From Chryseolinea soli (GTDB taxonomy: Bacteria; Bacteroidota; Bacteroidia; Cytophagales; Cyclobacteriaceae): 64,000 nt of DNA. The notes under the pieces are model-generated. The model was not told the origin of the DNA. It did no database searches and worked only from the letters and a program-made list of their open reading frames with translations. The stretch covers positions 2,542,001 to 2,606,000 of the forward strand of contig NZ_CP032382.1 in NCBI RefSeq assembly GCF_003589925.1. Reading direction: 5' to 3'. Position 1 is the first letter of the stretch, and every line of letters starts with the position of its first letter. This document shows positions 54,074-62,040 of this stretch, one piece after another. Position numbers and translations under genes: made by a program.

Positions 54074-55108
54074 ATGGAAGAAAGAATTCAAACCCTGCTC
54101 AATGAAGTGAATGCCTACGCCGCCGGCGACAAAGCCGCGCTGGAGGCTTTCCGGTTGCGCTATGTGAGCAAGAAAGGTGCTGTGAGCGAGCTGTTCGAGG
54201 AACTGAAGCAGGTGCCGGTCGATCAAAAGAAGACGCTGGGCAAAGTGCTCAATCAACTGAAGCAGACCGCCGAGGCCCGCTTGCAGGAATTGACCGAACA
54301 ATTGGAGTCGGCTCCGGTGTCGAGCGCCGAGATCGATCTTTCGTTGCCGCCCATCCCAAACCAACTGGGCAACCTCCATCCCCTGTCGCTCACCCGCTAC
54401 CGCATCATCGAGATTTTCGAGCGCCTGGGTTTCAACGTGGCCGACGGCCCGGAAATTGAAGACGACTTTCACAACTTCTCGGCACTCAACTTCCCCGAGA
54501 ACCACCCGGCCCGCGAAATGCAGGACACGTTCTTTATCGAAAAGAAAAGTGCCGGCAGCCAGCAGGATATTTTGTTGCGCACCCACACCTCCAACGTGCA
54601 GATCCGCATGATGGAAAACCAGAAGCCTCCCATCCGGGCCATCATGCCGGGAAGAGTATACCGCAACGAGGCGATCTCGGCGCGGGCACACTGCTTCTTT
54701 CACCAGGTGGAAGGCTTGTATGTGGACAAGAATGTGGGCTTTGCCGATCTCAAGCAAACGCTCTATCACTTTGCCAAGGAAATGTATGGCAAGGACTCGA
54801 AGATCCGTTTCCGGCCGTCGTACTTCCCGTTCACCGAACCCAGCGCCGAGATCGACATCTCGTGTCTCATCTGCAAGGGCGTGGGCTGTAACGTCTGCAA
54901 GCACACGGGTTGGGTAGAGATCGCCGGCTCCGGCATGGTCCATCCCAACGTGTTGCGCAATTGCAATATCGACCCTGAAGAATACACCGGCTTTGCTTTT
55001 GGTATGGGCATCGAGCGGGTGACCATGCTTCGCTACCAGATCAACGACCTGCGGTTGTTCTCCGAAAACGATGTTCGTTTCTTGCGACAGTTTCAACCGG
55101 TGGTATAA
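54074..55108 (+). CDS. pheS: phenylalanyl-tRNA synthetase alpha subunit
   Basis: A 344-residue class II synthetase alpha chain. An N-terminal coiled coil precedes the catalytic core with motif 2 (RNEAISARAHCFFHQVEGL) and motif 3 (GFAFGMGIERVTMLRYQINDLRLF); the Cys-rich insert SCLICKGVGCNVCKHTGW is common in bacterial PheS. ATG 54074 follows the promoter; the open frame upstream to 54023 contains the promoter itself and is unlikely to be translated. pheT is not adjacent, as is usual in Bacteroidota. Confidence 0.95.
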   Translation: MEERIQTLLNEVNAYAAGDKAALEAFRLRYVSKKGAVSELFEELKQVPVDQKKTLGKVLNQLKQTAEARLQELTEQLESAPVSSAEIDLSLPPIPNQLGNLHPLSLTRYRIIEIFERLGFNVADGPEIEDDFHNFSALNFPENHPAREMQDTFFIEKKSAGSQQDILLRTHTSNVQIRMMENQKPPIRAIMPGRVYRNEAISARAHCFFHQVEGLYVDKNVGFADLKQTLYHFAKEMYGKDSKIRFRPSYFPFTEPSAEIDISCLICKGVGCNVCKHTGWVEIAGSGMVHPNVLRNCNIDPEEYTGFAFGMGIERVTMLRYQINDLRLFSENDVRFLRQFQPVV

Positions 55109-55114
55109 AAAGAT

Positions 55115-55984
55115 ATGATGGTTGAGTCCATAAAAAATGTGGCCATAATCGGCGCCGGCACCATGGGCCAGGGCATTGCCCAGGTGTGTGCCTTGGCAGG
55201 TTATCCGGTCATGCTCTATGACACGCAACCCGAAATAACAAAGACCGCCATCGCCAACGTCCGCAAGCGGATGGAAGCGGCGGTGGAGAAAGGCAAGCTC
55301 TCGGCAAACCTGAAAGATGAAGCGCTGGCGCGTATCGTAGCCGTTGGCGATTTTCGCCAGCTGCAAGTGGACATCGCCATCGAGGTGGTGGTGGAGAAGC
55401 TGGAGGTGAAACAAAAGATCGTGGCCGAACTGGAAAAGCTCAACGCCATCGACTGCATCCTCGTGAGCAACACGTCGTCGTTTCCCATCACGCAGATCGC
55501 GTCGGTGATGAAGCACAAAAACCGTTTTGCGGGACTTCATTTTTTCAATCCTGCGCCGGTGATGAAGCTGGTGGAAATTATTCGCGGTGCGGCCACCAAC
55601 GACCATACGATCAAAGTGCTGGAAGCGTTTGTAGAGAGTCTCTCGAAGATCTCGGTGATGGCCACCGATTCGCCGGGATTTATTGTGAACCGGGTGGCCC
55701 GGTTATTTTACGCCGAATCCCTCAAGATCGTGGAGGACGGCGTTTCGGATTATCAGACGGTTGACCGATTGCTGAAGGAGACCGGGTTCAAGATGGGACC
55801 GTTTCAATTGATGGACCTCATTGGGGTGGACACCAACTTTGCGGTGACCACCAGCATGTATAACGCGTTTCATCAGGAACCCAAGTTCAGACCCAGCCGT
55901 CTCCAGCAACAAAAAGTAGATGCAGGACAACACGGACGTAAAAGTGGTAAAGGTTTCTATGAATATCCTCAAACAGAACAGTGA
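55115..55984 (+). CDS. 3-hydroxybutyryl-CoA dehydrogenase (PaaH/Hbd-like)
   Basis: A 289-residue NAD-dependent L-3-hydroxyacyl-CoA dehydrogenase: Rossmann motif VAIIGAGTMGQGIAQVCALAGY, SNTSSFPITQIASVM, catalytic His in AGLHFFNPAPVMKLVEII, Glu in that block, and the C-terminal dimerisation domain (DSPGFIVNRVARLFYAESL). It oxidises 3-hydroxyacyl-CoA in fatty acid or butyrate-type metabolism. It is six bases from pheS and probably co-transcribed; the next lipoprotein gene overlaps its last 26 bases. Confidence 0.92.
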   Translation: MMVESIKNVAIIGAGTMGQGIAQVCALAGYPVMLYDTQPEITKTAIANVRKRMEAAVEKGKLSANLKDEALARIVAVGDFRQLQVDIAIEVVVEKLEVKQKIVAELEKLNAIDCILVSNTSSFPITQIASVMKHKNRFAGLHFFNPAPVMKLVEIIRGAATNDHTIKVLEAFVESLSKISVMATDSPGFIVNRVARLFYAESLKIVEDGVSDYQTVDRLLKETGFKMGPFQLMDLIGVDTNFAVTTSMYNAFHQEPKFRPSRLQQQKVDAGQHGRKSGKGFYEYPQTEQ

Positions 55985-56423
55985 CGCATGGCCCACCCGT
56001 TGGGCTGTGGTTTTTCTCTTTTTATTTTTGAACTGCTCGCCCGACCAAAGCGACGATGCCATCCCCTACCAGCCCTTTGCTGACATTGTGATGAATCTCA
56101 ATTTGCCGGAGAACACCGCCCTGCGGGTCACGGGAGGATTCCGCTACATTGATGGCGGCATCCGGGGCATCATCTTGTATAACCAGGGGTCGAATGTTTA
56201 TTCCGCCTACGAGCGCAACTGCTCCTATCACCCGAACGATGCTTGTGCCACGGTAGACGTGGATGCGTCCAGGCTCTTCATGATCGACCCGTGCTGCCAT
56301 TCGCAATTCAGTTTTACCACCGGCAACCCCCAGGGCGGAGCCGCCTCGCGACCGCTAAGAAAATACCGCACAACGCTGCTCGCCAATACGCTCACCATCA
56401 CCGATGAGATCGTAGACCAATAA
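55959..56423 (+). CDS. Rieske-like lipoprotein with altered cluster ligands
   Basis: A 154-residue protein. From ATG 55959 a signal (RWAVVFLFLFLNC) ends in a lipobox Cys. The mature part has two blocks reminiscent of Rieske boxes: CSYHPNDAC and PCCHSQFSFTTGNPQGGAASRPL, followed by YRTTLLANTLTITDE as in the Rieske C-terminus. However, the usual CxH and CxxH ligand spacings are not met (CxxH in box 1, PCCH in box 2), so a classical [2Fe-2S] site is doubtful. It overlaps the dehydrogenase gene by 26 bp and converges on ppc. Function is unknown. Confidence 0.7.
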   Translation: MNILKQNSDAWPTRWAVVFLFLFLNCSPDQSDDAIPYQPFADIVMNLNLPENTALRVTGGFRYIDGGIRGIILYNQGSNVYSAYERNCSYHPNDACATVDVDASRLFMIDPCCHSQFSFTTGNPQGGAASRPLRKYRTTLLANTLTITDEIVDQ

Positions 56424-56448
56424 GATCAGAGAATTTTTTAGAGTAATA

Positions 56449-56494
56449 GCATGAAACGATGGCCTGTCGTTTGACAGGACGAATCGTTTCATGC
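56449..56494. terminator. long inverted repeat between convergent genes
   Basis: Outer arms GCATGAAACGAT / ATCGTTTCATGC (12 bp, perfect) and inner arms CCTGTC / GACAGG (6 bp) around a GTTT loop, with a small asymmetric internal bulge. It lies between the stops of the Rieske-like lipoprotein (plus) and ppc (minus) and may work as a bidirectional terminator. No T run follows either arm directly. Confidence 0.55.
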
Positions 56495-56514
56495 ATGACA
56501 GGATATCGGAAAGC

Positions 56515-59082
56515 TTACGCTGAATTCCGCGCAGCGTTGATAATACCAAACATACACCGCACCACCAGCGACCGGTATTGTTTTTCAAAAGGCTTATCCG
56601 CAGCCTCCAGGTGGCGCAATTGCTGTAACGCGAATTGCTGGATGGTGATCATGGGCAACACGATGCGCTCGCGCAATTTCACCGAATCGCGGTTCATAGG
56701 CGTGTTATCCATTAACCCCGGAAGTCCCGACACTTCCAGGATCATCTGGGCGGAGAGCTTGTATTCGGCGTGCATCTTTTTCCAGAACTCGCTAAACTCT
56801 TTGTCCTTGGCCAGGTAGGCCGTGGCGGGATAATACGTTTTGGTGAGCGACATCATACTGTTGCTCAACAGCGTGCGGAAGAATAGCGACTCGTTGAAAA
56901 GATTTTTCAACTCGCGAAACTTGCCTTGCTTCTTCAATTCTTTCAGCGCGGTACCCACGCCATAAAAACCGGGAATGTTTTGCTTCATCTGCGCCCATGA
57001 GCCCACAAAAGGAATGGCGCGCAAGTCTTCAAATTTCAAACTTCCGGAATTGCGTTTCACGGGACGCGACCCGATGTTGATATCGCCAAAGAACGAAAGC
57101 GGCGTGATCTTTTCCAGGTAAGGAACAAACTTCGGATGTTTCTTCAAGTCGAGATAGGCCTTGTGACCTTCTTCCGCCAAAGCGTTCATAAGGCTGGTCT
57201 CGTCTTCCTTGAACTGGTGTTTCTTTTTGAACACGGAGTTCTCGATGCCGGCCGACAAAAGCTGTTCGATGTTATAGCCGCACGAAACCGGCTTGCCAAA
57301 GTTCGAGCTGATGGTCTGTCCCTGGATAGTGATCTGCACCTCCTTGTCTTCGATGGTGTCGCCCAGCGAGGCATAGAAGTCGTGGGTGTTGCCGCCGCCG
57401 CGGGCGGGCGGGCCGCCACGGCCGTCGAAGAACACGGCGGTGAAGCCGTTGTCGCGCGTGATGCGTGTCAGGTGTTCTTTGGCCTGGAAGATGGACCAGT
57501 TGGCGCGCAGGTAGCCGCCGTCTTTGGTGCCATCGGAGAAGCCTAACATGATGGTCTGCTTGCCACCGCGGCGCTTCAGGTGCTCGCGGTAGGCTTCCAC
57601 GCTATAGAGTTTGGCCATGATGCCCGGGGCATGGGCCAGGTCCTCGATGGTCTCGAACAGGGGCACGATGTCGAGGGCCAGCTCGTCGTTCTTGCCCAGG
57701 ATCAGGTTGGCCAGTTGATAGACGCGGATCACGTCCAGCGCCGACTGGCAGTTGCTGATCACGTAGCGGTGACAGCCCTCCACGCCATTGTCTTCCTGGA
57801 TCTGGCCGATGATGTCGATGCTTTCGATGAGCTCGCTGATAAATGTGTCCTCGAACTTCATAGAGGTGGGCTTGAAAGAAAGGCCGAGCAGTGTCTCGAT
57901 CTTCTCTTCTTCCGAAAGCTTGTCGAAGTTTTTGAGGGCTTTGTTTTTGGGTTTCAGTTTTTCGAGCATCGCTTCCCAGGCATAGGCGTGTTTGCGGCTG
58001 TCCTGGCGAATGTCCATGCTGGCGAAATAGAAGCCGAAGATCCGCACCTTCAGAATGAAGTCGTCGAGCAGGTTCAGGAACAGTCCCTTGTGGTCGCGGA
58101 TCAATACCTCGCGAACTTCGAACAGGTCGTTCAGCAGTTCATCGGGGTGGCTGTAGATCTCGCCTCCGAAACCACCGCCAAAGGCCATGGGATATATTTT
58201 GCGCTCGGCGCGGGCAATGATGTGGTCAAGTCCTTTGAATGTGAGGCGGCGCTTCAGGAACCGGATGTCGCGGTAGTAGCACTTCATCAGGGTTTGCTGA
58301 AGGTTTTGGGCCACCTTCACCGTGATCTCGTGCGTAACAAACGGGTTGCCGTCGCGGTCGCCGCCGGGCCAGAAGCCGATCTTGATCAGGTCGTAGTTGG
58401 TCCACTCCTCCAACTTCATGTTCAGCCCGTTCATCAGTTGGGTGATGATATCGGGGATGACGTTGTAGAAAACATTTTCCAGGAACCACGACAGGCTCAC
58501 TGCCTCGTCGAAGGGCGTGGGTTTTTCTTTGTTGATGAACGCGGTTTTTCCCAGTTGGCGCAGCAACAGGTTGATGTGCTCCAGCCGGTTTTCGTGGATG
58601 GCCTGCTCCAGGTCGTTGAGGATGGCCAGCACGTTGCCGGGGTAGAACTGGGTAGGGTGGGCCGTGAGCACGATGCGCACGCTGAAATCCTCCAGCCGTT
58701 TTTTCAAATCATCGAGGAGGTTTTCGGCCGTGGCGCGGAGCAACAGTTCCGAAACGCTTCCCTTACCCTTCAGGTCGTTGATTTCCGCGAAAGCGGAATC
58801 TTCCACGGAGTCGAACAACACCACCTGGCGCTCGATGTATTGAATGAAATTGAACAGCAGGTTGAACTGCTCTTCGCGGGTAGCCTGGGGCGTATAGTTG
58901 GCGAAAAATTTCTTGATGATGGTCTTTGGATCCTTACCCTTTTCATAGTCGGTTTCGCAGGCTTGCTGCAGCAGGGGAAGTAAGGTCCCGGTTCGGTAGA
59001 TGCCCGTATAGGGAAGATTGAGAAAAAGGCTGTTATACATGTGATAACGTGTTGAAACAGCCTCGTTGAATTGACTTGCCAT
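56515..59082 (-). CDS. ppc: phosphoenolpyruvate carboxylase
   Basis: Anaplerotic enzyme that makes oxaloacetate from PEP and bicarbonate. At 855 residues it is slightly shorter than E. coli Ppc (883). Catalytic His in VLTAHPTQFYPGN, PEP-binding motif in VFFDGRGGPPARGGGNTH (with FFD rather than the usual FHG start), WPGGDRDGNPFV in the middle and RPVKRNSG near the end. The C-terminus is NSA instead of the usual NTG. A TAACTTTG element lies about 20 bp upstream of the ATG. It converges on the Rieske-like gene. Confidence 0.93.
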   Translation of the reverse strand: MASQFNEAVSTRYHMYNSLFLNLPYTGIYRTGTLLPLLQQACETDYEKGKDPKTIIKKFFANYTPQATREEQFNLLFNFIQYIERQVVLFDSVEDSAFAEINDLKGKGSVSELLLRATAENLLDDLKKRLEDFSVRIVLTAHPTQFYPGNVLAILNDLEQAIHENRLEHINLLLRQLGKTAFINKEKPTPFDEAVSLSWFLENVFYNVIPDIITQLMNGLNMKLEEWTNYDLIKIGFWPGGDRDGNPFVTHEITVKVAQNLQQTLMKCYYRDIRFLKRRLTFKGLDHIIARAERKIYPMAFGGGFGGEIYSHPDELLNDLFEVREVLIRDHKGLFLNLLDDFILKVRIFGFYFASMDIRQDSRKHAYAWEAMLEKLKPKNKALKNFDKLSEEEKIETLLGLSFKPTSMKFEDTFISELIESIDIIGQIQEDNGVEGCHRYVISNCQSALDVIRVYQLANLILGKNDELALDIVPLFETIEDLAHAPGIMAKLYSVEAYREHLKRRGGKQTIMLGFSDGTKDGGYLRANWSIFQAKEHLTRITRDNGFTAVFFDGRGGPPARGGGNTHDFYASLGDTIEDKEVQITIQGQTISSNFGKPVSCGYNIEQLLSAGIENSVFKKKHQFKEDETSLMNALAEEGHKAYLDLKKHPKFVPYLEKITPLSFFGDINIGSRPVKRNSGSLKFEDLRAIPFVGSWAQMKQNIPGFYGVGTALKELKKQGKFRELKNLFNESLFFRTLLSNSMMSLTKTYYPATAYLAKDKEFSEFWKKMHAEYKLSAQMILEVSGLPGLMDNTPMNRDSVKLRERIVLPMITIQQFALQQLRHLEAADKPFEKQYRSLVVRCMFGIINAARNSA

Positions 59083-59102
59083 GGGTTTGATTTGAACGCT
59101 AA

Positions 59103-59110
59103 CAAAGTTA
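59103..59110 (-). promoter_or_regulatory. Bacteroidota -7 element (TAACTTTG) before ppc
   Basis: On the minus strand TAACTTTG matches TAnnTTTG exactly, about 20 bp before the ppc ATG. A clear -33 element was not found. Confidence 0.4.
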
Positions 59111-59324
59111 TCAAATCCTCCCTAGGCAGGTGATGACGCTCTATGAATTGCAGATTTTATTTTCGAAAACGTTTACGGGATAGGAAAGCCCAAAGCCTTT
59201 TTGGACACACCCGGCACGCGAAACATCGTCCGTGTGTGATGTTTCAAGGCTTGATAAATTGAAAAAGCAGAAGCCGTTTGGATACAGCTCCTGCCTTCGT
59301 GATCGGTCTCGGGGAATCGGTCGT

Positions 59325-59741
59325 TTAGGGCATCACTTCGCCGCTGATATTCAGCACCACGGCGCCGCCGCCTGTGTTGGCATTCACGGTGATCGTTTTG
59401 TTGAACACCCCGGCGTGGGCGGCGTTATAGGTGGCCTTCACAAATCCCTGGCCTCCGGGGGCAATGGGCTCCTTGGTATACTCGGCCACTGTGCAGCCGC
59501 ATGACGCCTGTACCGAGGCAATGATCAGGGCGTCTGTGCCGCTGTTGGTAAATTTGAACTCATGGGTCACGGGCTTGTTCAGCGCGATCTTGCCAAAGTC
59601 AAAAGAGGTGACATTCCAGTTGAACGCCGCTACTTTGCTGGCGACCACCGAGGTGGACGAGGCGGCAGCCGTGGGTGTGGATTGCGCCAGCAGGGCGGTG
59701 GCACAGAGGCTAAAGAAGAGGCCTATCATACATTTTTTCAT
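59325..59741 (-). CDS. DUF1573 domain secreted protein
   Basis: A 138-residue exported protein: signal peptide MKKCMIGLFFSLCATALLAQ, a Ser/Thr/Ala-rich stretch, then DUF1573 (FNWNVTSFDFGKIALNKP, FKFTNSGTDALIIASVQASCGCT, PIAPGGQGFVKATYN). DUF1573 proteins are Ig-like periplasmic or surface proteins abundant in Bacteroidota; their function is not established. The conserved SCGCT motif is intact. It is monocistronic and divergent from the histidine kinase gene; the 227-bp region between them holds phased TTGTTAACG repeats. Confidence 0.88.
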   Translation of the reverse strand: MKKCMIGLFFSLCATALLAQSTPTAAASSTSVVASKVAAFNWNVTSFDFGKIALNKPVTHEFKFTNSGTDALIIASVQASCGCTVAEYTKEPIAPGGQGFVKATYNAAHAGVFNKTITVNANTGGGAVVLNISGEVMP

Positions 59742-59888
59742 AGGTAAAAAGATTTTGGTTTTTAAAATGAATACACAAAATGGTGGGTGGTGGACCGTGC
59801 AAAACCCCGCCGGCTGCGCATTACAGGCGGTGTCGGGGCACTTCCCTCCCCATCAACAACACAAAGCTCAGGAATGCCGTAAATACCC

Positions 59889-59930
59889 TTTGTTAACGGC
59901 TTTCTAAATTTTGTTAACGACTTGTTAATG
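59889..59930 (+). promoter_or_regulatory. three phased TTGTTAACG direct repeats, candidate response-regulator operator
   Basis: TTTGTTAACG at 59889 and 59910, and TTGTTAATG at 59922, repeat a GTTAA(C/T) core at 59892, 59913 and 59924, i.e. 21 and 11 bp apart, matching two and one turns of DNA. OmpR-family regulators bind direct repeats with such spacing. The array lies about 40 bp before the histidine kinase start, so autoregulation is likely; the divergent DUF1573 gene could also be a target. Confidence 0.55.
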
Positions 59931-59968
59931 TTTTTTAGCCCCTTCGGGCATTATCGTAACTTTAGCTT

Positions 59969-61234
59969 GTGAAAAGTTCAACCATCCGTCTGGTCGTCAT
60001 CCTGGCAGCGCTCTGCATCGTGGGCATCACCATCACGCAGATCTATTGGGTGCGCCGTGCCTTCGATTTGAAGGAAGCCGAATTTGAGCGCACCGTGAAC
60101 ACGGCGCTCTATAACGTGGCGCAGCGGATCTACGAGATGAACAAGACCCCATCGCCTTCCAACAATCCGGTGAAACAACTGTCGACCAACTATTTTGTGG
60201 TGATGGTGAACAGCGAGATCGATGCGGGCATTTTGGAATTTTTGCTGCGCAATGAATTTGAAAAACGCGGCATCGTGGCCGACTTTGAATATGGCGTCTA
60301 CGATTGCCACAGCGAACGCATGGTCTATGGCGACTATGTTCCCATGCAGACCGCAAAAGAAAAAATAACCAGTAAAAGACTGCCGCAGTGGGCCAACGAA
60401 GGCTATCACTTTGGCGTGCAGTTCCCGAACCGCGCCGCACACATCACAAACCAAATGGGCATCTGGTCATTCTCGTCGGTGGTGTTGTTGCTGGTGATCG
60501 TGTTCTTCTCCTACACCTTGTTCGTGATCCTGAAACAGAAAAGGCTTTCTGAAATTCAGAAGGACTTTATCAACAACATGACGCACGAATTCAAGACACC
60601 GATCGCCACCATTGCCGTGTCCACGGAAGTGTTGAAAGATCCGGGGATCGTGCACCAACCCGAGCGGCTGTTGAACTACACCACCATCATCGAAAAAGAG
60701 AACCTCCGCCTGAAACAACAAGTGGAACGCGTGTTGCAAATGGCCCGCCTCGATAAAGAAGACATCGGGTTGCGCAAAGAACGCGTGGATGTGCACCACC
60801 TCATCGAAGACTCCGTCCGGCACTCAGCGTTGCCGTTGCAGGAGCGCGAAGGCTGTGTGGCGTTTGAGTTTAACGCCCGCCTCCATGAAATGGAAGGCGA
60901 CAAACTTCACCTTACCAATGTGTTCAATAATTTGGTCGACAATGCCATCAAGTATTGCAAGACCATCCCAAAAATATTGATCCGCACCACCAACGACGCC
61001 CGTGGCCTGCTGGTGGAGGTGCACGACAACGGCATTGGCATCGGCCCCGAAAACCAAAAACGCGTCTTCCAAAAATTCTACCGCGTGCCCACCGGCAACG
61101 TGCACGACGTGAAGGGCTTTGGACTAGGCTTGAGCTATGTGAAGACCGTGGTAGAAGCCCACAAAGGCGGCGTGTCGCTGCAAAGCGAGTTGGGTAGCGG
61201 AAGCGTATTCAAGATCTATTTACCGTTTGCCTGA
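59969..61234 (+). CDS. sensor histidine kinase (RprX-like)
   Basis: A 421-residue membrane kinase. Membrane helices at about residues 6-27 and 165-190 flank a periplasmic domain of ~135 residues; then HisKA with phospho-His in NNMTHEFKTPIATIAVS and HATPase_c with N box VFNNLVDNAIKYCK, G1 VHDNGIGIG and G2 KGFGLGLSYVKTVVEA. It is followed after 18 bp by an OmpR-type regulator, an order like RprX-RprY of Bacteroides. GTG start. Confidence 0.9.
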   Translation: MKSSTIRLVVILAALCIVGITITQIYWVRRAFDLKEAEFERTVNTALYNVAQRIYEMNKTPSPSNNPVKQLSTNYFVVMVNSEIDAGILEFLLRNEFEKRGIVADFEYGVYDCHSERMVYGDYVPMQTAKEKITSKRLPQWANEGYHFGVQFPNRAAHITNQMGIWSFSSVVLLLVIVFFSYTLFVILKQKRLSEIQKDFINNMTHEFKTPIATIAVSTEVLKDPGIVHQPERLLNYTTIIEKENLRLKQQVERVLQMARLDKEDIGLRKERVDVHHLIEDSVRHSALPLQEREGCVAFEFNARLHEMEGDKLHLTNVFNNLVDNAIKYCKTIPKILIRTTNDARGLLVEVHDNGIGIGPENQKRVFQKFYRVPTGNVHDVKGFGLGLSYVKTVVEAHKGGVSLQSELGSGSVFKIYLPFA

Positions 61235-61252
61235 GCAGAAAAACACAACCGG

Positions 61253-61939
61253 ATGAGCGATAGCAAAAAAATATTACTGGTGGAAGACGACCCCAACCTC
61301 GGTTTTGTCATCAAAGACAACCTGAGCATCAAGGGCTACGACGTCACCTTGTGCAAAGACGGCGAAGAGGGCGAACGCAGCTTCTTCGCGCATCCCTACA
61401 ACCTTTGCATTTTTGATGTCATGCTGCCGCGGAAGGATGGCTTTTCGCTGGCCCGGAGCGTGCGCGAAAAAAATAAGAGCATCCCCATCCTCTTCCTCAC
61501 CGCCAAGTCGATGATGGACGACAAACTGGAAGGCTTCCAGGCCGGCGCCGACGACTACATCACCAAGCCGTTCAGCCTCGAGGAGCTGCTTTGCCGCATC
61601 GAGGTATTCATGCGCCGGGGTGCGGTGCAACCAGGGAGTGACGAGAAGCGATTTTTCCTGGGAAACTTCGAATTCGATTTCTCGAACCTCACCCTCAAAA
61701 ATCACCAGAGCGAAAAAACACTCACCCAGAAAGAAGCCGATGTGCTCCGGCTCCTTTACCTGAACCGCGAGCGCGTGCTAAAGCGCGAAGAGATTCTGAA
61801 ACAAGTGTGGGGCGACGACGACTATTTTATGGGCCGCAGCCTCGACGTATTCATTTCAAAACTCCGGAAGTATTTGAAGGACGATCCCACCGTGCAGATC
61901 GTGAACTATCACGGTGTGGGATTCAAGCTGGAAGCATAG
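61253..61939 (+). CDS. OmpR-family response regulator (RprY-like)
   Basis: A 228-residue regulator: receiver domain with acidic pair LLVEDDPNLG, phospho-Asp in CIFDVMLPRKDGF (about residue 54), Thr and Lys switch residues (FLTAKS, ITKPFSLEEL), and a winged-helix DNA-binding domain (TQKEADVLRLLYLNRERVL ... SLDVFISKLRKYLKDDP ... NYHGVGFKLEA). Partner of the kinase just upstream. The TTGTTAACG repeats before that kinase are its most obvious potential binding site. A bidirectional terminator follows. Confidence 0.92.
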   Translation: MSDSKKILLVEDDPNLGFVIKDNLSIKGYDVTLCKDGEEGERSFFAHPYNLCIFDVMLPRKDGFSLARSVREKNKSIPILFLTAKSMMDDKLEGFQAGADDYITKPFSLEELLCRIEVFMRRGAVQPGSDEKRFFLGNFEFDFSNLTLKNHQSEKTLTQKEADVLRLLYLNRERVLKREEILKQVWGDDDYFMGRSLDVFISKLRKYLKDDPTVQIVNYHGVGFKLEA

Positions 61940-61988
61940 TCTTGTCGCACTGGACGATTGGTTTATCAAGCCATACCGCATCAAAATA

Positions 61989-62025
61989 AAAAAGCCCACC
62001 GCCTGTTGAAGACGGTGGGCTTTTT
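61989..62025. terminator. bidirectional intrinsic terminator
   Basis: AAAAAGCCCACCG and CGGTGGGCTTTTT form a perfect 13-bp stem with an 11-nt loop, with an A run on one side and a T run on the other. It serves both the response regulator (plus) and the amino acid permease (minus). Confidence 0.92.
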
Positions 62026-62040
62026 CTATTGAGCGAATGC

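Noticed and set aside
53225..55606. 793-codon open frame on the minus strand opposite wecA, pheS and the dehydrogenase
   Set aside because: It spans three well-recognised genes on the other strand, is very rich in His, Arg and Gln without any domain, and is explained by codon bias in the sense genes leaving few antisense stops.
57580..58983. 467-codon open frame on the plus strand inside ppc
   Set aside because: Antisense to PEP carboxylase motifs and biased in composition (Val, Gln, His); no family similarity or start context.
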